Positions 43,227-51,365 of a stretch of 54,416 nucleotides of DNA are shown here, in pieces. The position numbers were made by a program, and so were the translations under genes. The first letter of the stretch is position 1, and the number at the start of each line of letters is the position of its first letter. The stretch is taken from NCBI GenBank assembly GCA_022823465.1, contig JAJEHX010000048.1, positions 1 to 54,416 on the forward strand. Direction: 5' to 3'. The DNA comes from Candidatus Latescibacterota bacterium. Its GTDB lineage: Bacteria > JAAXHH01. The notes below the pieces were generated by a model. The model searched no databases. It saw only the letters and a program-made list of their open reading frames with translations, and was not told the origin of the DNA.

Positions 43227-43868
43227 TCAGGGTTTGATCCGGCCGTCGTCCGAATAGCCGCGCTGCTCCCAGTATCCCTTGTGGTTCTTGCGGGTGACCT
43301 CGATCCGGGTCAGCCACTTGACCTGCTTGTATCCGTACATGCCGGGCAGTACGAGCCGCACGGGCGATCCGTGCTTGGACCATAACGGCTCGCCGTTCAT
43401 CTGGAGGGCGAGCATGCTGCTCTCCTTCATCGCCTCGCCGACGGGAACGCTGCTCTCGTACTCGTCCGCCCCGTAGAAAATGACGTCCCGGGCGTCCGGG
43501 GCCACGCCCGCCTTCTCCAACAGATCCCGCAGCCGTACGCCGACCCATCCGGCTTTGCCCTGGGCGCCGCCGACGCAACGCAGGATGCTCTTCTGCGTAT
43601 GCTGGGGCCATTGGTGCAGTTCCTCATATCGCAGGGCGAGTGGAGCCGTTACGGCGCCTTCGATTTCAAGCCGTTCGTTTTCTGTGTCGATTTTAGGTGG
43701 AAAGGAGACGATGGCTACGGCGAAAAACCGGCGCAGCGGCGTCAGATCGTCTTCATCTTTCTCAACTGGAACGTAGAGGGGACCAGCCACGGACTGAAGC
43801 GTGGGAAGCACGGCTCCACCGATAACGAGTCCGGCCGCGAGGGTTTCAAGGAAATGACGCCGGTCCAT
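43227..43868 (-). CDS. molybdopterin-dependent oxidoreductase (sulfite oxidase-like), Tat signal
   Basis: This 213-residue protein has RRHFLETLAAGLVIGGAV, a Tat-type signal (residues 3-20), and the oxidoreductase molybdopterin fold. ILRCVGGAQGK carries the Moco cysteine. GSPVRLVLPGMYGYKQVKWL and GYWEQRGYSDDG are typical of MsrP/YedY-like and sulfite-oxidase-like catalytic domains. It lacks the C-terminal dimerisation domain of sulfite oxidase. It probably acts in the periplasm; no membrane partner (MsrQ) is adjacent. AGGATT precedes the ATG. Confidence 0.85.
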   Translation of the reverse strand: MDRRHFLETLAAGLVIGGAVLPTLQSVAGPLYVPVEKDEDDLTPLRRFFAVAIVSFPPKIDTENERLEIEGAVTAPLALRYEELHQWPQHTQKSILRCVGGAQGKAGWVGVRLRDLLEKAGVAPDARDVIFYGADEYESSVPVGEAMKESSMLALQMNGEPLWSKHGSPVRLVLPGMYGYKQVKWLTRIEVTRKNHKGYWEQRGYSDDGRIKP

Positions 43869-44038
43869 GAACGAATCCTGTCGGGGACGTGACGGGTCGA
43901 ATGTAACCCGGTACAGGTTGGTTGGCTGCTGAACCGGATTCTCGGGATCGGCGCGCCCGCCGTCTTCGCAACTGCAATCCCAGCGCCTGCAAACTTTGCA
44001 CCCGCTATCGGCGCGCCTGCGATCTCAGCACTGCCCTA

Positions 44039-44067
44039 AGGTTACCAACGTGAAGCGCACATGTCAA
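44039..44067 (-). promoter_or_regulatory. candidate sigma70 promoter for the molybdopterin-rfbB-glycosyltransferase set
   Basis: On the minus strand TTGACA and TAACCT are separated by 17 bases. Confidence 0.5.
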
Positions 44068-44128
44068 GGCATTTGGGGGTGTGCAGATGGGATGGAAGCG
44101 GCGCCGGAGGCGGCATTTCTTATTGGGT

Positions 44129-44157
44129 TTGATAATTAAGCGGCCAGGGATTAGAAT
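44129..44157 (+). promoter_or_regulatory. candidate sigma70 promoter for the SDR gene
   Basis: TTGATA and TAGAAT are separated by 17 bases, giving a leader of about 165 bases that contains the GCGTAT repeats. Confidence 0.5.
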
Positions 44158-44258
44158 ACCCGGGGGGATTGACATCCAGTCGTCGGAACGCGGGCGTATC
44201 CCGGAGGCGCGACTCACGATATCCCGCGGGTAGATCCCGGCGAACCAATGTGAACCTG

Positions 44259-44300
44259 CGTATCTCGCGCGTATCTCGCGGGCGTATACGGCGTATACCG
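44259..44300. repeat. GCGTATCTC/GCGTATA short tandem repeats
   Basis: GCGTATCTC occurs at 44259 and 44269, followed by GCGTATA at 44283 and 44291. They lie in the untranslated leader of the SDR gene. Confidence 0.55.
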
Positions 44301-44327
44301 CGAACCCATAGATGGAAGGATCGTGAC

Positions 44328-45074
44328 ATGTTGCTCGAAAACAAGACGGTCGTCATAACCGGAGCGGCGATGGGCATCGGACGGGCCGCGGCCCTGTGCT
44401 GCGCGGAGGCCGGGGGGCGCACCGTCCTCGCCGATATCGATGAAGCCGGGTTGAAAGAGACCTTTCGCGATATACACGCCGCGGGCGGCGAGGCGTCATA
44501 CCAGGTGGTGGACGTTTCGGACGCCGGCCAGGTCGAAGCGCTGATGGCCGGGGCGGTCGAAGACTTCGGCCGTATCGACGCACTCGTCAACTGCGCGGGT
44601 GTGCTCGAGGGCGCCTGCGTTCCCGTGGACGAACTGGACGAGGCCGTATGGCAGCACGTGATGGACGTCAACCTGAAAGGTTCCTTCCTGACTTGCAAGT
44701 ACGCGGCTGCGGTGATGAAGGAACAGAAAAAGGGCGTGATCGTCCTGCTTTCGTCCGGGGCCGGCGTCAGGGGAGGCAGTTCATCGGTGGCCTACGGGAC
44801 CAGCAAGGGCGCCGTGCACGGCCAGGCCGTCGTCCTGGAGAGTCAGCTGGCACCCTTCGGCATACGCGTGCACGCGGTGTGTCCGGGCGGAATCGCCACG
44901 CCCATGAAGCTGAGAAACATCGCCCAGGCGGCCGAATCCCGGGGTGAGTCGGTGGAAGAAGCGCTGAAGCAGGCGGCCGAATACCTGGGCGACCCCGAGG
45001 GCGTGGGCAGGATCCTCGCCTTTCTCGTATCCGACCATGCCGCTCATCTGCGCCAGACCGTCTTTACCCGCTGA
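44328..45074 (+). CDS. short-chain dehydrogenase/reductase (SDR)
   Basis: This classical SDR has about 248 residues, with TGAAMGIGRA (cofactor), NCAG near 85-88, SSGAGVRGGSSSVAYGTSKGA with Ser, Tyr and Lys, and VHAVCPGGIATPM. The N-terminus MLLENKTVVITG is a normal family start; ATG 44328 has GGAAGGA upstream. The usual C-terminal VDGG motif is replaced by LVSDHAAHLRQTVFTR. NAD(P)-dependent oxidation of a secondary alcohol is expected; the substrate is unknown. Confidence 0.88.
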   Translation: MLLENKTVVITGAAMGIGRAAALCCAEAGGRTVLADIDEAGLKETFRDIHAAGGEASYQVVDVSDAGQVEALMAGAVEDFGRIDALVNCAGVLEGACVPVDELDEAVWQHVMDVNLKGSFLTCKYAAAVMKEQKKGVIVLLSSGAGVRGGSSSVAYGTSKGAVHGQAVVLESQLAPFGIRVHAVCPGGIATPMKLRNIAQAAESRGESVEEALKQAAEYLGDPEGVGRILAFLVSDHAAHLRQTVFTR

Positions 45075-45082
45075 GCATGGGT

Positions 45083-46171
45083 CTATGCGGACGTGAAGGC
45101 GTAGCCCACCTCGTGATGATATGCCTCGCCCGGATTCAGGACGACCGGAGGCCAACCCGGCGTACCCTGGCGATTGACCGCATCGGGGAACACCTGGGTT
45201 TCCAGGCAGAAGGCATGGTGCCTGTCGTAGACGGCGCCCCCCTTTCCCGTCAGGGTCGTGGACAGGTAATTCCCCGTGTAGAACTGCACGCCAGGTTGAT
45301 TGGTCCGTACTTCCATGGAGAGGCCGGACTGCAATGACGCCACGCGTGCGGCCGGCCTCACCCGCCCGTCGGCGTCGCGCAGGACGAAGTTGTGGTCGTA
45401 TCCGACGGGATCTCCGGATCCTTGCGCACCAGGCGGAGCAATGCCGTCCATCTCCGCGGCGATGGTCCTGGGTTGCGTGAAGTCAAAGGGCGTCCCGGCG
45501 ACTTCCCTGATCTCGCCCGTGGGGATGAGATGGCTGTCGACGGGTGTGTAGGCGTCGGCAAACAGGGCGACCTCGTGGTCCAGCACCGGGCCGGACTGGT
45601 GGCCGTTCAGGTTCCAATAGGAGTGGTTGGTCAGGTTCACCGGGGTGGATTGGTCAGTCCGCGCCTCCATGGAAACCCGCAGTTCGTCCTCTCGTGTCAG
45701 GGTATAGGTAACGGTCGCTTCCACGGTACCGGGATATCCCTCCTCCCCATCCGCGCTCGTGTAAGCCAGTACGACGTAGGTTCCCTCGCTGTGCTGGCCG
45801 AAGTCCCTTGGTTCCCAGACCTGCTTGTCGAATCCCCCCGGGCCTCCGTGGATGTGATTGGGGCCGGCACTGTCGTTGACCGCCAATTGATAGGTCCTGT
45901 CCTTGAGCGTAAACCGTCCTCCGCCGATCCGGTTGGCGCAACGGCCCACGGTGGCGCCGAAGAACGGATGGTCGCCCAGGTATTCGTCGAAGGAATCGAA
46001 ACCCAGCACGACGTCCACGAGATTCCCGTCGGCGTCCGGGATCTCCAGGGATTGCAGTATCCCACCGTAGTTCGTAACGCGCGCGGCCGCGCCGGTCGTC
46101 CCGTTCAGCGTGTACAGGAAAACGGGACGCGAACGGAAAGCGCCCCATACGATCTCTTCCACGGCGCCCAT
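45083..46171 (-). CDS. galM: aldose 1-epimerase (galactose mutarotase)
   Basis: This 362-residue beta-sandwich enzyme interconverts alpha and beta anomers of galactose or glucose. Diagnostic segments are ATVGRCANRIGGGRF, NHIHGGPGGFDKQVW (first catalytic His), NLTNHSYWNLNG (second His) and TNQPGVQFYTGN. The catalytic Glu lies in CLETQVFPD. AGGAGGTGAG precedes the ATG, a strong ribosome site. It has no signal peptide. It fits hexose use; GalK/GalT are not nearby. Confidence 0.92.
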   Translation of the reverse strand: MGAVEEIVWGAFRSRPVFLYTLNGTTGAAARVTNYGGILQSLEIPDADGNLVDVVLGFDSFDEYLGDHPFFGATVGRCANRIGGGRFTLKDRTYQLAVNDSAGPNHIHGGPGGFDKQVWEPRDFGQHSEGTYVVLAYTSADGEEGYPGTVEATVTYTLTREDELRVSMEARTDQSTPVNLTNHSYWNLNGHQSGPVLDHEVALFADAYTPVDSHLIPTGEIREVAGTPFDFTQPRTIAAEMDGIAPPGAQGSGDPVGYDHNFVLRDADGRVRPAARVASLQSGLSMEVRTNQPGVQFYTGNYLSTTLTGKGGAVYDRHHAFCLETQVFPDAVNRQGTPGWPPVVLNPGEAYHHEVGYAFTSA

Positions 46172-46347
46172 ATGCTCACCTCCTTAAGCAAATTACCGAC
46201 AAACCGAAAATAACCGGCAGCGCAAGTTCCATCAATGGATAGTGCGGGCCTGTACCTCTCTATCGTCTCGAGAGTGAGCTCATCACGCCGACTGTAAGGA
46301 ATACAGGTCCTGCTTCCCATTCATGCGGATTCCGGTCTGCTTCCAGT

Positions 46348-46410
46348 GTGTTCCACCGGGCCACATGGTGTTCCCACCGGGGGCACATGGTGTTCCCACC
46401 GGGCCACATG
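46348..46410. repeat. three tandem ~21-bp copies
   Basis: GTGTTCCACCGGGCCACATG (46348, 20 bp) recurs at 46368 (22 bp) and 46390 (21 bp) with small indels. It lies between galM and the helicase gene. An open frame through it would add an unlikely Cys/His/Pro-rich N-terminus to the helicase. Confidence 0.8.
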
Positions 46411-46447
46411 GTTCAATAGATGTCCGCGCGTTCCGCACGGAAGAAAG

Positions 46448-49400
46448 ATGCCCCCAACGCACCCGCCATCGGCGGCCAGGGTCCAGTCAGCGAAACCAAC
46501 TCTTCCCGTTCGTCCGGCCCTGCTTACGGAAGGAGAACTTTCCTGGCGGGAACGCAAGGGCCGAGGACTCGCCGTTTTCGGATGTCCCGATACGTTTTCT
46601 CTGCCCGACATCGAGTCCAGGCCGGGCACTGTCGTTCTTGGCGACCCGCATGAAGGACAGGACATTCCGGGAGAGCCCGACCGCCTGGTGCTCAAGCTGT
46701 CGTCCCGGTACGCGCCCCACCTGAACAGCCTGGTGAACCTCATCGTGCTTCCGGCGTACAGGCGGTACATCCCCCTGTATCTGTATGCGTCCTGGGATCA
46801 ATGGGACCTGGAAACCGGCTCGGTCGAAATGCCTGCCAGGGACCGGATCGAGGAGGTGATGGTCCCTCTCCTGAAGGAGCAACTCGGGGCGCTTCTGGCG
46901 CACACCTGCGCATTGTTTCCTTCTCCTGACGCGCTGGCCTCTTCGCAGAAACCCTGGTTGACGCCCGTGGAAAGGGCGATGCACGAGGGACTCACCCAGG
47001 GTGGCCTATCGCACAGGCTTCATGCCCGTGTGGGACCGCGTTTCGTCGATGCACTCGTCGAGGACACCCATGGAAACGTAGTGGCCGTGGAGATCGACGG
47101 CAGGGAGTTTGTCCCCGAAGATCAGATCCGGAGGGACACGGCGCTTATCGAAGCGCATGACGTTCGGGACGTGGTCCGGTTCAGTGGGTGCGAGGTCGTG
47201 AACGATCTCGAAGCATGCGTTGAAAGGGTACGTTCGGCCCTGGCCGGCCGAGGACACGGTACCGAACGCCAGATGCCGGAACCGAATCCCGGCCTGGCCG
47301 AGGAACAGGCCAGGTGCCTTACGCCCCGCGCCGGCGTGGTGCTTACCCTCGCGCCCGCGGGCTCGGGAAAGACCCGGGTGCTGACGCGGCGTGTCGTGGA
47401 AGCCGTCCGCGGCGGCGTCGACCCCGGCCGGATCCTGTGCGTGGTCTTCAACAAGGCGGCGAGCGAGGTGATGTCCGAGCGCATACACGGGGACGCCGGG
47501 ATTCCTGACGTGCACATCCGTACGCTGCACAGCCTCGGGTACGAGATCTGCAGACAGGCGCCGGACAGTCCGTACGCGGGCCGCGAGGTCGTGACGGAAC
47601 AATCCCTGCCGGGTGGATTGACGGATCTGTACAGAAGGGCGCTAAAGAATGACTTCGAGCGGTATTTCCAGACTGTCCCCTATCCCTTTCCCGAACATCT
47701 CGTCGTTGCGTACGAGGAAGCGGTTTCCCGGTACCGGAGGACATTGATCCCCGTCGACGGCAACGGTACACGCGAGGCGTTCGAGGGCTACGACAGGGAC
47801 CAGGTCCGCAGGATCTATGTGGAAATGGAGCGCCGCATGTGCGAGAAGAACTTGATGACCTTCGACGAGCAATTGTTCCGCGCCGTGGAAGTCCTGCTCG
47901 CCAACCCCCGGGCGCGCTCCGTCTACCAGCACCGCTTTGACGCGGTCCTGGTGGACGAGGTCCAGGACCTCACTCCCGTCCAGTTCCTTATGCTCCGGCT
48001 GCTCTCCCTGCCGCTGAACAACCTGTTCGCCGTGGGCGATGACGACCAGATGATAAACACCTTCACCGGTGCGGACCCCGAGAACATCCGCTCGTTTCAG
48101 CGGTGGTATCCGGGCGCGGTGATCCGCACCCTGGGTGAGAACTACCGGTGCAGGCCGCAGATCGTAAAGCAGTCCGCCGGCGTCATTTCCAACAACGTGA
48201 ACCGTTTCGAAAAGCCGATCCGTCCCGTGCAGGTTCAGGCTGGTCCGGGCGGGGACGCCATCCGGATCAACAAATGCCCGTCGCTGGAAGCCGAAACGGA
48301 GGCCGTGGTGCGCACGATACGCCGGTGGAGAAAACTGGGGTATGCCTACGGGGACATGGCCGTGCTGGTCCGGGTGCAGTCCATCGCGGCGCCCCTGCAG
48401 TCCGCGCTCGGGGAGGCGGACCTGCCCTTCGACTCGATCGATGAAGGGGCGCTGTACCAGTCCCATGCCGGGCGGACCGTCGGCGCCTGGTTCGATGTCG
48501 TAGCCCATGGCGAACGGGCCGATCCCGTGTCGCATGCCATCAGCCTGTCCTTCCCGTCCAGGCGACTCTCCAATGAACAACTGCGTGAATCGGCCGCGCT
48601 CGGCCACCTTTTCTTCGAGCGTATGGAGGGTCTGCCGGGTGATGTGATCGCCAGAGTGGAGGCGTACCTAAGATGCATTGAGATTCTGCGTGGCGTCTAC
48701 CAGTCGCCGGAAGCCCTGCCTGTCGACTTTCTCGACGCGTTGCTGAAACACTCGGGCCTTGGCGCCTACTACCGGAGAAGGGACGAGACGAGCAGGCGGC
48801 GGATGGCCGCGTCGAATATGGAATCCATCGGCATGATCAGGCTGATGGCCGCCCGGTATCCTGCGACGGATTCATTCGTGGAGTCCTATCTCAAGTCCAT
48901 GGCTGCCGAAGCGGATGCCGAATCTGATGCCGACAGGGAAGATCTGGAAGGACACGTCCATCCCGGCGCGTCTCAGGCAGCGGCGCCTGGCGACGACAGG
49001 CGCGAAGGAGCGACTGCCGATGACGCCGCCCGTGAAGGAGCGGCCGGTGAGGAGATGCAACAGGAAGAAACGACAGGCGACGACAGGCGAAGTGCCGACC
49101 GGATCACCGTTACCACGATTCACCGAAGCAAGGGGGACGAATTCAAGGGGGTGATCCTGTTCCACGTGGTCGAGGATATCCTCCCCCATCGCCGCATGTC
49201 GGGCTCGGCCGAAGACATCGAAGAAGAGCGGCGCGTCTTTTACGTTGCCCTGACGCGGGCCGAAGAAAGGCTTTGCATAACGACGCAGCGCAAGCAAGCC
49301 TCCCGGTTCCTGGCCGAGATGAAGCCTTCGCGAGAAGGAAATGGACTGACGCGCATCCGTGACGGTCTAAAGCGCATCCGTGACAGGCTGACGCGCATCC

Positions 49401-49456
49401 GTGACATGCTGTCCGCGCGGTCCCTTGCAGATCGGTTCCGCCGTTTTCTACCTTGA
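46448..49456 (+). CDS. DUF559-type nuclease fused to UvrD/Rep SF1 helicase
   Basis: A protein of about 1002 residues. Residues about 168-270 form a DUF559/Vsr-like PD-(D/E)xK nuclease domain (TPVERAMHEGLTQGG; RFVDALVEDTHGN; AVEIDGREF; VRFSGCEVVNDLEACVE). A UvrD-type helicase follows: Walker A APAGSGKTRVL (about 301), VLVDEVQDLTPVQ (about 501), VGDDDQMINTFTGAD, TLGENYRC, TIHRSKGDEFKGVIL and VALTRAEERL (about 933). An N-terminal domain of unknown kind (about 20-160), an acidic insert (817-884) and a 7-residue triplicate near the C-terminus are added. Such fusions suggest DNA repair or anti-phage defence; no partner gene is adjacent. ATG 46448 is a provisional start. It converges, overlapping 9 bases, with the next gene. 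Confidence 0.83.
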   Translation: MPPTHPPSAARVQSAKPTLPVRPALLTEGELSWRERKGRGLAVFGCPDTFSLPDIESRPGTVVLGDPHEGQDIPGEPDRLVLKLSSRYAPHLNSLVNLIVLPAYRRYIPLYLYASWDQWDLETGSVEMPARDRIEEVMVPLLKEQLGALLAHTCALFPSPDALASSQKPWLTPVERAMHEGLTQGGLSHRLHARVGPRFVDALVEDTHGNVVAVEIDGREFVPEDQIRRDTALIEAHDVRDVVRFSGCEVVNDLEACVERVRSALAGRGHGTERQMPEPNPGLAEEQARCLTPRAGVVLTLAPAGSGKTRVLTRRVVEAVRGGVDPGRILCVVFNKAASEVMSERIHGDAGIPDVHIRTLHSLGYEICRQAPDSPYAGREVVTEQSLPGGLTDLYRRALKNDFERYFQTVPYPFPEHLVVAYEEAVSRYRRTLIPVDGNGTREAFEGYDRDQVRRIYVEMERRMCEKNLMTFDEQLFRAVEVLLANPRARSVYQHRFDAVLVDEVQDLTPVQFLMLRLLSLPLNNLFAVGDDDQMINTFTGADPENIRSFQRWYPGAVIRTLGENYRCRPQIVKQSAGVISNNVNRFEKPIRPVQVQAGPGGDAIRINKCPSLEAETEAVVRTIRRWRKLGYAYGDMAVLVRVQSIAAPLQSALGEADLPFDSIDEGALYQSHAGRTVGAWFDVVAHGERADPVSHAISLSFPSRRLSNEQLRESAALGHLFFERMEGLPGDVIARVEAYLRCIEILRGVYQSPEALPVDFLDALLKHSGLGAYYRRRDETSRRRMAASNMESIGMIRLMAARYPATDSFVESYLKSMAAEADAESDADREDLEGHVHPGASQAAAPGDDRREGATADDAAREGAAGEEMQQEETTGDDRRSADRITVTTIHRSKGDEFKGVILFHVVEDILPHRRMSGSAEDIEEERRVFYVALTRAEERLCITTQRKQASRFLAEMKPSREGNGLTRIRDGLKRIRDRLTRIRDMLSARSLADRFRRFLP
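49343..49405. repeat. three 21-bp copies inside helicase C-terminus
   Basis: Units of 21 bp at 49343, 49364 and 49385 share GCGCATCCGTGAC. They encode GLTRIRD, GLKRIRD and RLTRIRD, an in-frame heptad repeat just before the end of the helicase. Confidence 0.8.
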
Positions 49457-50584
49457 CCCGCCCGCGGCGTCCACCGGCCAGGATTCGATCCCGTCCGGGG
49501 TAAGGACGACGTACGATCGCGCCAGGTTCGCCACGGGGCAGCTGTGTACCGGCACCACGCGGATCTTCGATCCTATGGACAGATCGAATCCATTGCGGCC
49601 GACCATGCCGTGCTCTTCCGAGACCTTTTCCACGATCATTTCGCGATTGGAATCCAGGAATCCCGACGCGGGGTAGGCGAGGCCGAAGCCCTGGTTGCCC
49701 GTCATACCGTGCACACCCGTATCCGAGGTCAGGGTCTTCGATCCGGCGTCGGTCACGAAGTAGCCTTCGTTTTTGCTGATCACCGTGGCCAGCACGGACA
49801 GGGCGACATCGGAAAGCTCAGCTACGCCTACGCGTACGGGGAGCAGGTCGAGAAAGACGTAGTTCCCCGGCCTGATCTCGGTAATGCCTTCGAAACCCTC
49901 GGTGGCCAGGACGGCCGGTGTGGCGCCCACGGAGACCTCCGGTACCGGAAGGCCGTCGGCCACCAGGGCGTCGCGCACCGCAACCATGGTGCGGCGCTCC
50001 GATTCCGCGACCCCGGAGGCATCCAGCTGTGATTTCGACGCGTACACGTGGCCGGCATGGGACAGGATGCCGCGGAATTCCAGGTCCCGGTGGTCATGGA
50101 TCATCCCGGCCAGTTGCCCGATGTGCGGATCTTCAGGCAGCAGCCCGCACCGGTGCAGTCCCACGTCGATCTTCAGGAACATCCCGACGGCCAGCCCATG
50201 GGCCGCCGCCCGTTCGCCCGCCACCCGTATGCCTTCTTTCGAGTCGGTCACCACGCGCACCTCGGCGCTTCGATCCTTAGTCGCGGACAGCAGCCGGTCC
50301 CATTTCGATGAAGATACCACCGGCCGGGCGATGGTTATGGACCTGAATCCTCCCCCGAGGAAGACCAGCGCTTCGTCCACCGTGGCCACGGTGATGCCCG
50401 AGGCGCCCAGTTCGATCTGTCGCCGGCCGATCTCCAGAGACTTGTGGGTCTTGGCGTGGGGACGCAGCGCGACGCCGTGTCGATCCGCGAGCCCTTGCAT
50501 GGCGCGTAGATTGCCCATCAACCTGGTCTCATCCAGCAAAACGGCGGGCGTTTCCACTTCATTGAAAAATGTGTCTGTTTTCAT
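49448..50584 (-). CDS. DSD1-type PLP enzyme (D-serine dehydratase/D-threonine aldolase-like)
   Basis: This 378-residue fold type III PLP enzyme has the alanine-racemase-like barrel with the Schiff-base Lys in RPHAKTHKS near the N-terminus. ILSHAGHVYAS is in the barrel, and the C-terminal metal-binding pair EEHGMVG and VVPVHSCPVAN (HxC) is that of D-serine dehydratase/D-threonine aldolase. Expected reactions are breakdown of D-serine or D-3-hydroxy amino acids to a keto acid or to glycine plus aldehyde. A threonine dehydratase gene lies 800 bases further on, suggesting local interest in hydroxy amino acids (inference). Confidence 0.87.
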   Translation of the reverse strand: MKTDTFFNEVETPAVLLDETRLMGNLRAMQGLADRHGVALRPHAKTHKSLEIGRRQIELGASGITVATVDEALVFLGGGFRSITIARPVVSSSKWDRLLSATKDRSAEVRVVTDSKEGIRVAGERAAAHGLAVGMFLKIDVGLHRCGLLPEDPHIGQLAGMIHDHRDLEFRGILSHAGHVYASKSQLDASGVAESERRTMVAVRDALVADGLPVPEVSVGATPAVLATEGFEGITEIRPGNYVFLDLLPVRVGVAELSDVALSVLATVISKNEGYFVTDAGSKTLTSDTGVHGMTGNQGFGLAYPASGFLDSNREMIVEKVSEEHGMVGRNGFDLSIGSKIRVVPVHSCPVANLARSYVVLTPDGIESWPVDAAGGSR

Positions 50585-50808
50585 GGTTTGATCCGTCAGA
50601 GGTAGGCGAGGTCAGGGAACAGTCTGAATGCTTCTTAGATTATACGCATCAAGTCAACCCTTCGAGGCGGATGGGTGGCCCACGCTTTCCAGGCGTCCGC
50701 CCCGTGGTTTTCCAACTTGACACGGGGCCGGAAGGAACGACACATTTTCCCGTGTAACGACCAACACCTGGTATACTCTTGGTATACACTTCACCGCGGA
50801 GCCCATGC

Positions 50809-51177
50809 ATGGATGGCCGAAAAGCGGCGGACCTGGCACGGCTCTATGTCGAGCGATCGAACCGCCACGAACTGGATGAAGTCTTTCCCATGTTCGACGC
50901 GAACGCAACCTACCGGTCGTCGCAGTTCGGTCTCTTCGAGGGGCTGGAACAGATCCGCGAGATGATGACCGGCTTCTTCACCTCCTTTCCGGACGTGCAC
51001 TGGACCGTGGATGACTACCGCGCGGATTCCGATGACACGGCCTCCTTCGATTTCACGATGCGGGCCACGAATGCCGAAACGGGGCAGGCCGTGGCGCGCC
51101 GGGGACTCGAAACGATCACCTTCACCGATGAAGGAAGGATCCGTCACGTCGAGGTCGAAGTCACGCAGTCGGGCTGA
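50809..51177 (+). CDS. SnoaL-like (NTF2 superfamily) protein
   Basis: This protein of about 122 residues has the cone-shaped NTF2-like fold: helix AADLARLYVERSNRHELDE, MFDANATYRS, FEGLEQIREMMTGFFTSFPD, VHWTVDDYRAD and the final strand HVEVEVTQSG. Such proteins include polyketide cyclases, isomerases and many with no known function. ATG 50809 with GGAG upstream is preferred over a TTG at 50779. Its stop codon is the first copy of a repeat array. Confidence 0.8.
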   Translation: MDGRKAADLARLYVERSNRHELDEVFPMFDANATYRSSQFGLFEGLEQIREMMTGFFTSFPDVHWTVDDYRADSDDTASFDFTMRATNAETGQAVARRGLETITFTDEGRIRHVEVEVTQSG

Positions 51178-51324
51178 AGGGGCCGCCGCGATAGAGTAGC
51201 CGCGCTGAAAGGCCTGACTGAAAGGCCCGCCGCAATCGCCCGGCCGCGCTGAGGAGCCTATTGCAGTCGCCCTTTCGAACTGAAAGGCTCGCCGCAATCA
51301 CCCAGCCGTGCGGAGGAGCTTATT
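51174..51324. repeat. stop-codon-containing 45-bp repeat array
   Basis: The end of the SnoaL gene (GGCTGAAGGGGCCGCCGCGA) is followed by two better copies of 45 bp at 51218-51262 and 51280-51324, starting CTGAAAGGCCCGCCGCAATC and CTGAAAGGCTCGCCGCAATC and both ending GAGGAGCYTATT. The array reaches to within 42 bases of the next start. Confidence 0.8.
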
Positions 51325-51365
51325 CCCGACGTCCGACCTTACTGAACAACCAGTTGAATTGATCC

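Larger units (their letters stand above)
43869..44327. other. 459-base divergent intergenic region
   Basis: It contains promoters for both directions, degenerate repeats (ATCGGCGCGCC copies near 43948 and 44009; GCGTATCTC/GCGTATA copies 44259-44300) and no gene. An ORF starting at 44169 has an Arg/Ser-rich N-terminal extension and was not accepted. Confidence 0.6.

Noticed and set aside
50717-50777. TTGACA and TATACT before the SnoaL gene as a promoter
   Set aside because: The two hexamers are 49 bases apart, far from the 16-18 required.
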